DNA of 36,910 nt from contig JAGOAT010000006.1 of assembly GCA_017983775.1 (NCBI GenBank), positions 1 through 36,910 of the forward strand, written 5' to 3'. The notes under the pieces were generated by a model. That model searched no databases, had not been told where the DNA came from, and was given only the letters and a program-made list of their open reading frames with translations. Within the stretch, counting starts at the first letter, position 1; each line of letters starts with the position of its first letter. Positions 32,771 through 36,910 of the stretch are shown here, piece by piece. Source of the stretch: Candidatus Saccharibacteria bacterium. GTDB taxonomy: Bacteria > Patescibacteriota > Saccharimonadia > JAGOAT01. Both the position numbers and the translations under genes were made by a program.

Positions 32771-32889
32771 GTCATATTCCGAAGCTCGGAGAGCTTACGG
32801 GGGATCCACTTCTACTGACATCTGGATAGTCTTTTGATACATAATGCTGGATCTCCGGTCTTGCCCTTCGGGCAACCCGAAGATGACGG
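32771..32889 (+). repeat. REP/BIME-like element (copy 7b, most complete)
   Basis: A 119-bp unit with ends GTCATATTCCG and CCGAAGATGACG. The left stem is AAGCTC/GAGCTT around GGA. The spacer contains TGGATAGTCTTTTGATAC. The right stem is TTGCCC/GGGCAA. It abuts copy 7a in the same orientation. Confidence 0.88.
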
Positions 32890-33129
32890 GATGGAGGGCT
32901 GGGTTTTAAGAGGTGACGGAATGGAGGTTATGAAGCCTTTCAAGCTGATACGCTTGAGGATGCAGTTGGGATTTGTAAGTCTTGGATATTCAGGAAATCA
33001 GCAAAAAACAGAACTAGGAAAATGTAATGAACTAACCCGGACTCTAGATACTATGACTAGCAATCCCGACAACCAAAAGTTTGAATCTTATCTCAATCTG
33101 AAAGAAGTTTCTTAATATCAATAGACTTC

Positions 33130-33870
33130 TTACTTCTTACCGAAGGACTCAAATGCTCTAAGGATTTCCAGTGGAAGTGCAAATACCACGGTATTAGACT
33201 TGTCACTACTCAGGTCATTTAGAGTATTAAGAGTTCGCAAATGAAGAGCCCCTGTACTTTGCGCCAGAGTATCTGCTGCCAGCTTGAGATTCTCGGCAGC
33301 AATGACTTCACCCTTGGATTTGATCACAACAGCCCGTTTTTCACGTTCAGCCTCGGCTTGCTTAGCAATCACCCTTTGCATATCCTCGGGCAAAATAATA
33401 TCTTTGAGTTCAACACTCTCAACACTAATCCCCCAGGGATCTGAAGTTGAGTCAATAATCTTACGGATTTTATCAGCAGCAGTTTCACGATTGGCTAACA
33501 ACTGATCTAGGTCCATCTCACCACAAACATTACGCATCGTAGTCTGGGCTAGCTGGCTAATAGCAAAATAATAATTTTCAACTGCTAGTACTGCCTTGGA
33601 GGCATCATTAACCTTGTAGTAAATCACTGCATTTATCCTAGCTGAAACATTATCTTTGGTGATTGCCTCTTGGCTCGGTACATCAACAGTCTTGACCCGA
33701 ATATCAACCTTGATCATGCTCTGAATAACTGGGAATATCAATCTCCAGCCCGGATCAACAATCCCCTTATAGCGGCCAAATTGAAATTTTACCCCTCTTT
33801 GATATTCATCGACTTGTCTTATACTGATCAGGATAATCACGATCACAATCACTATTATTACAATACCCAT
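33130..33870 (-). CDS. Stomatin/slipin-like SPFH (band 7) protein
   Basis: SPFH proteins form membrane-associated rings linked to lipid microdomains and protease control. The 246-residue protein has an N-terminal membrane segment (1-18), then the slipin core: EYQRGVKFQFGRYKG, DPGWRLIFPVI, DVPSQEAITKDNV, YYKVND and DPWGISVESVELKDI, with a coiled-coil-prone EAEREKRAVVIKSKGE region near 170-185. A GGGAG-like Shine-Dalgarno precedes the ATG. The usual NfeD partner is absent. It is divergent from the cobalamin operon. Confidence 0.93.
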   Translation of the reverse strand: MGIVIIVIVIVIILISIRQVDEYQRGVKFQFGRYKGIVDPGWRLIFPVIQSMIKVDIRVKTVDVPSQEAITKDNVSARINAVIYYKVNDASKAVLAVENYYFAISQLAQTTMRNVCGEMDLDQLLANRETAADKIRKIIDSTSDPWGISVESVELKDIILPEDMQRVIAKQAEAEREKRAVVIKSKGEVIAAENLKLAADTLAQSTGALHLRTLNTLNDLSSDKSNTVVFALPLEILRAFESFGKK

Positions 33871-34004
33871 TACCAGCTCCCGATTAATACTCTAGTAGTA
33901 TTATGCACTATATAAATACAAATATAAAGTATTAAATCCAAGAGTACCCAGCATTGACCCACCACTAGGCCTGTGCTAGACTTGGATTAGTCCTTGGTGG
34001 AATG

Positions 34005-34115
34005 ATTTGTTACAAAACAAATTAACGGGGAAGTAGGGTGAGATTCCCTCGCTGTGCCGCAACTGTAAGCTTGCCTAGTCAAGCAAAGCCAGAATACCGT
34101 ACCATCAATAGACGT
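34005..34115 (+). ncRNA. Cobalamin riboswitch (aptamer)
   Basis: The conserved core reads GGGGAAGTAGGGTGAGATTCCC at 34027-34048 (overall shape GGGAA..GGTGAxATTCCC), then GCCGCAACTGTAAGC (34055-34069), and a B12-box-like AAGCCAGAATACC (34086-34098). The peripheral region between the last two is short, so this is a compact class. It lies in a leader of over 200 bases before the DUF4430 gene, which is rare among the mostly leaderless genes here. Promoter candidates are two TATAAA boxes at 33911 and 33923. Confidence 0.9.
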
Positions 34116-34157
34116 GTCCTTCGTAGCAAAGGAGCGTGTTGATTTAGACACACCTAA

Positions 34158-34187
34158 CCCTTTGCGATTAATATTTACCAAAGAGGG
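34158..34187 (+). promoter_or_regulatory. Shine-Dalgarno-sequestering hairpin of the riboswitch
   Basis: CCCTTTG (34158-34164) pairs with CAAAGAGGG (34179-34187, one bulged A), covering the Shine-Dalgarno GAGGG of the following gene. It suggests translational control. A second hairpin, AGG..GTGT/ACAC.CCT (about 34130-34155), may be the switching partner. Confidence 0.55.
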
Positions 34188-34192
34188 AAGTG

Positions 34193-34900
34193 ATGAAAGT
34201 ATCTACTATATTGACTGGCAACTTCAAGCAATCTATTAGATTTAAAGACCTAGCAATTCTTGGGATAGTCCTGATAATGATCCTAGCTACCTTTGCTACG
34301 ATCAAAGTTTTTGCTGGACAAGTCGAACATAGATCTCTATCCAACAACCAACAACAATCGCTAGTTGTTGATCATCAGGATCAGTCAGTATCGACCAACC
34401 CTACTTCATCTGAATCAAATTCAACTCCAAGCCAAGAGCCCACTACCCAGTCCGATCAGTCTACACCAGCAGCAACCATTTCTGATAGTAACAATTCTTC
34501 TAGTCAACCCGAACCCAACATAGCCCCCCAGTTGGCAATAACTAATCCTAATCCTCCGACCAACCCTTCGAGTCAACCAAACCCAGAGCCTATCCAGCCT
34601 GAAACCTTAAATATTAAGCTCCAAATCAATACTGATTCAGTCATACCACTAAAAATACTAGCTGGACTCAACCATTGCCAGCTGCTTGAACAAGCTCACA
34701 GTCAAGGCAAAATTAGCCAGCTAAATATTCGCTATTTCCCCGAGTATTCAAGCATGGGGGTAATCAGCATCAATAATATCGGCGATGCCAATCAAGTATA
34801 TTGGACTTATAAAGTCAATGGAGCTGGTCCACCCCTGGGTTGCTCTCAGGTTTTGGTCAAATCTGGAGATTTTGTATTATGGGAATATCAAGGTAAATAA
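34193..34900 (+). CDS. Membrane-anchored DUF4430 (transcobalamin C-terminal-like) protein
   Basis: The 235-residue protein has a membrane anchor (about 20-41), a long Ser/Pro/Gln/Asn-rich stalk (about 48-138) and a C-terminal domain (about 139-235). That domain has the DUF4430 hallmarks YWTYKVNG (203-210) and GDFVLWEY (225-232), with C162 and C217 possibly paired. DUF4430 is related to the beta domain of animal intrinsic factor and transcobalamin, which covers bound cobalamin. Start at ATG 34193 with GAGGG five bases upstream; the GTG one codon earlier is unlikely. Control by a cobalamin riboswitch strongly supports B12 binding. It is eight bases from the next gene, which supplies the alpha-barrel domain. 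Confidence 0.87.
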   Translation: MKVSTILTGNFKQSIRFKDLAILGIVLIMILATFATIKVFAGQVEHRSLSNNQQQSLVVDHQDQSVSTNPTSSESNSTPSQEPTTQSDQSTPAATISDSNNSSSQPEPNIAPQLAITNPNPPTNPSSQPNPEPIQPETLNIKLQINTDSVIPLKILAGLNHCQLLEQAHSQGKISQLNIRYFPEYSSMGVISINNIGDANQVYWTYKVNGAGPPLGCSQVLVKSGDFVLWEYQGK

Positions 34901-34908
34901 GGAGTAAA

Positions 34909-36096
34909 ATGCAAAAAATTATTAACTACATTATCACCCTAATGGCAACAACCGGTCTTGTTCTGGTTAGTCCAAGTCTAGCTTTAGCTAGCCCTGCAGT
35001 TGGTGGAACTGATTGTCAAATTCTCAGATCTACACAGTATCTCAATACTCAACAATCAATTACAACTGGAGAGATCAATGGCTTTGGTGGTAATTCGGAC
35101 TGGTCTAGCATTGGTCTAGTCGCAGCTGGACTTGATCCAGCAAGCTTTAGTAATCAATCAGGTCCGACCATAATTGACTACCTAGTAAGTAATCCTTTGG
35201 ATCCTGCTAGCTCAGCTACTACTATCGAGAAAAGGATTTTGGCAATTAATGCACTTGGACAAGATCCTCAAGATTTTTATGGAATAGACTATCTAGACCG
35301 ACTACTTACTACTTATCAAGCCAACCAATTAGGTGATCCTAGTCTCCTCAATGATGATATATTTGGAATAATTGCACTCATTGGTAGTGGCCAAACCAAT
35401 CAAGCAGTCTTGCTTGATAGTCTCAATTATTTGATAACCAATCAAAGTCCTGATGGAGGATTTGGCTATAGCTTGTCCAGTGGTTCCGATACCAATGATA
35501 CTGCTTCAGCATTAGTGGCTTTGATCAGTAGCAAACAAGCAGACCTTGCCCATTCTAATCTTGATCTAGCCATCAGTAATGCGGTGACCTACCTGCTGAA
35601 TAGTCAAAATACAGATGGTGGTTTTGGCTACTTGCCTGGTGACATCTCTGATGGATCTTCAACTACTTGGAACCTGATTGCTCTCAATGCAATTAGCACC
35701 AACCAAGATGTTCAAAGTTATCAGGAGCTAGCTAGCCAATGGCTGACTAGCAACCAACTTGGTGATGGCGGCTTTGGCTACCTAGCTGAATATGGATCTG
35801 ATACCTATACCACCAGCCATGCCATAATTGCTTTGACCGGTAACACTTGGCTTAACCTAAGACCAATCCAATTGAATTGCCCTGATCAACCCATTGATCC
35901 AATCCAGCCAGTAGTTGAAGATGTCTCAACAGATTTGCCTAATCCATCTACCCAGGCTGAGGTGGGTGAAGTATTAGGCTACACTCAAGTAACCAGCTTG
36001 CCAAGTACTGGCAATTTGAATCCTTTGTCTATAATCATTGTCCTAATTCCACTCGCTGTAATATTAAGAAGAATTACACGTATTGAAACAGCCTAA
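34909..36096 (+). CDS. Surface alpha-barrel protein (squalene-cyclase repeats) with LPSTG anchor
   Basis: The 395-residue protein has a signal peptide (likely cut after ALA27) and an extracellular domain with DGGFGY repeats at 182-187, 236-241 and 286-291 plus an earlier GEINGFGG (54-61). This is the pattern of prenyltransferase/squalene-oxidase alpha/alpha barrels, the fold of the N-terminal domain of intrinsic factor and transcobalamin. It ends with LPSTG (364-368), a hydrophobic segment and RRITR, a sortase sorting signal. C36 and C324 could form a disulfide. A good Shine-Dalgarno AAGGAG precedes the ATG. Genomic pairing with the DUF4430 protein and riboswitch indicates a role in B12 capture, not terpene chemistry. 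No sortase or transporter is in view. Confidence 0.87.
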   Translation: MQKIINYIITLMATTGLVLVSPSLALASPAVGGTDCQILRSTQYLNTQQSITTGEINGFGGNSDWSSIGLVAAGLDPASFSNQSGPTIIDYLVSNPLDPASSATTIEKRILAINALGQDPQDFYGIDYLDRLLTTYQANQLGDPSLLNDDIFGIIALIGSGQTNQAVLLDSLNYLITNQSPDGGFGYSLSSGSDTNDTASALVALISSKQADLAHSNLDLAISNAVTYLLNSQNTDGGFGYLPGDISDGSSTTWNLIALNAISTNQDVQSYQELASQWLTSNQLGDGGFGYLAEYGSDTYTTSHAIIALTGNTWLNLRPIQLNCPDQPIDPIQPVVEDVSTDLPNPSTQAEVGEVLGYTQVTSLPSTGNLNPLSIIIVLIPLAVILRRITRIETA

Positions 36097-36113
36097 TCGC
36101 AATCGATCATTGA

Positions 36114-36141
36114 TGACAAAAAGATTGTTTTCTGCTTTAAT
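36114..36141 (+). promoter_or_regulatory. Promoter of the P-loop kinase-like gene
   Basis: TGACAA (36114-36119) and TTTAAT (36136-36141) are 16 bases apart. ATG 36150 follows after 8 bases, again a leaderless arrangement. Confidence 0.45.
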
Positions 36142-36149
36142 TTAGTTGT

Positions 36150-36713
36150 ATGGCAGACCACCTAAGACTTGGAGTAATCGGACTATTCAGTAGTGGCAAA
36201 GACTATTTTTCAGAATACATACTCGATCATTATTCGGCCGATCATCAATCGACTAGTGATGCGGTAAGGGCACAAATCAAAAAAAACAATCTAGGTAATC
36301 TTGATAGAGACAATATGGCACTAGTTGCAAATCAAACTCGAATTCAAGAAGGCAACGATTATTTTGCCCGATTAGCCTATGATTTGCTTGATTCGAAGCA
36401 ACAAATTTGGCTAGTAAGTGGCATGCGAACAATTGAGGAAATTAATTACCTCAAGGCTCAAGGGTTCAGGATAGTCTTGATAAATGTCAAACCCGAGATT
36501 AGATACCAAAGAGCCATTAAGCGAGGTAAGATCGGAGAAAACATTAGCTTTGAATACTTTAGAGAGCAAGAAGATCTTGAGTTGCATTCCAAACTTAGTA
36601 CCTTTAGCCTAGCCAGGGTTTTAGAAGCGTATGACTACCAACTAAACAATGACGGCGACCTTGAACAGTTTAATGAATCAATCAAGGGATTTATCGACTC
36701 TTTAATAAATTAA
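36150..36713 (+). CDS. P-loop nucleotide kinase-like protein (dNMP/dephospho-CoA kinase type)
   Basis: The 187-residue protein starts with a Walker-A-like motif GLFSSGKDYF (11-20), where Asp follows the Lys in place of Ser/Thr, as in phage-type deoxynucleoside monophosphate kinases. It has a WLVSGMRTIEE segment (about 90-100) that fits the Walker-B/substrate region, and Arg-rich RYQRAIKRGKIG (about 118-129) as a possible lid. dNMP kinase, dephospho-CoA kinase-like and CMP/dCMP kinase-like activities are all possible. It has its own promoter, so it is not necessarily linked to the B12 genes. Confidence 0.7.
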   Translation: MADHLRLGVIGLFSSGKDYFSEYILDHYSADHQSTSDAVRAQIKKNNLGNLDRDNMALVANQTRIQEGNDYFARLAYDLLDSKQQIWLVSGMRTIEEINYLKAQGFRIVLINVKPEIRYQRAIKRGKIGENISFEYFREQEDLELHSKLSTFSLARVLEAYDYQLNNDGDLEQFNESIKGFIDSLIN

Positions 36714-36795
36714 ACCAAGATATTCGATCTATCAGTACTCCATAAGGCTAGCTCAACGGATGGACGGAAAATTCCCACCAATAATATAACACCCG

Positions 36796-36832
36796 TATAA
36801 TCTTTGTTAGATAATTAATTAACAAGGAAGGA
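36796..36832 (+). promoter_or_regulatory. Promoter and Shine-Dalgarno of the last gene
   Basis: TATAAT (36796-36801) and, 25-31 bases further, a strong GGAAGGAG (36826-36832) eight bases before ATG 36841. Unlike most promoters here it leaves a real leader. Confidence 0.55.
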
Positions 36833-36840
36833 GTGTCGCT

Positions 36841-36910
36841 ATGCGAATGCTATCACATAGCTTGGAATATGCACCAAGCAGGGATAAGAGTCAGTCTAAT
36901 AGCTATAAGT
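36841..36910 (+). CDS. Start of an unidentified gene, cut by the window end
   Basis: An open frame begins MRMLSHSLEYAPSRDKSQSN and continues to the window edge (23 codons). Strong Shine-Dalgarno and promoter support it as a real gene. Too little is present to assign a function. Confidence 0.65.
   Translation, partial: MRMLSHSLEYAPSRDKSQSNSYK

Larger units (their letters stand above)
32629..33129. other. Repeat-filled intergenic region
   Basis: This 501-base gap between convergent genes contains two tandem repeat units (32649-32762, 32771-32889), a G-rich tail to about 32930, and unassigned sequence to 33129. The open frame at 32834-33115 begins inside a repeat and has no start signal, so I do not call it. 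Confidence 0.6.

Noticed and set aside
32834-33115. 93-codon plus-strand open frame
   Set aside because: It starts inside a repeat copy without promoter or Shine-Dalgarno and resembles no protein.
34909-36096. Terpene cyclase or prenyltransferase function for the barrel protein
   Set aside because: Signal peptide, LPSTG anchor, no DXDD or DDXXD-type catalytic motif seen, and B12 riboswitch context all favour a ligand-binding surface protein.
1-36910. tRNA or rRNA genes
   Set aside because: I scanned the gaps for T-arm motifs and conserved rRNA segments and found none convincing; a tRNAscan-SE/Infernal run would be decisive.

Overview
The window reads as chromosomal DNA of a small-genome bacterium, best matched to the Candidate Phyla Radiation/Patescibacteria, with Saccharibacteria (TM7) as my best guess. 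This rests on the AT-rich sequence, dense mostly plus-strand housekeeping genes, reduced forms of EF-Ts and TsaC, a tandem-domain ThyX-like protein, a WhiB-type gene and an LPXTG-type surface protein. No 16S or other decisive marker lies in the window, so the assignment is inference.

Layout. 1-300: a palindromic repeat and its G-rich tail. 302-3922: mnmG, a 111-residue orphan, a decayed IS200-type transposase, a Nudix hydrolase and a WhiB-like gene interrupted at a C6 tract. 4223-5901 (minus): a membrane-anchored putative metalloprotease and an MscS channel. 6308-9817: dnaE. 9818-10594: a repeat-rich gap. 10595-13974: an HtrA-type protease, rpmE, prfA and prmC, followed by a minus-strand 98-residue orphan and an unusual set of crossed inverted repeats. 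14479-18787: rpsB, tsf, frr, uppS, rseP and an orphan. 18926-21018: secE, nusG, rplK, rplA. 21143-26982: tmk, tsaC, glyA, thyX-like and pyrG, a group for one-carbon and pyrimidine nucleotide supply. 27468-30254: a lone receiver domain, a THUMP/Trm11-type methyltransferase, rpmA and dus. 30217-32628: a minus-strand gene split at a C9 tract, a flippase-like membrane protein and an orphan. 32629-33129: two tandem repeat units. 33130-36713: a stomatin/SPFH protein (minus), then a cobalamin riboswitch driving two exported proteins, then a P-loop kinase-like protein. A further gene begins at 36841 and runs off the window.

The most striking system is at 34005-36096. A cobalamin riboswitch precedes two secreted or surface proteins that together contain the two domains of animal intrinsic factor/transcobalamin: a DUF4430-type beta domain on a membrane-anchored stalk, and an alpha/alpha-barrel (squalene-cyclase-repeat) protein ending in an LPSTG sorting signal. 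I read this as a split, riboswitch-controlled vitamin B12 capture system on the cell surface.

Three features recur. First, most operon-leading genes have a TATAAT-like box ending only 5-9 bases before the start codon, which implies leaderless mRNAs, while many internal or riboswitch-led genes carry Shine-Dalgarno sequences. Second, gaps are filled by a REP/BIME-like element made of two inverted hairpins whose stems differ between copies but stay complementary. Third, two genes are split exactly at C homopolymers, which is either slippage/phase variation or sequencing error.
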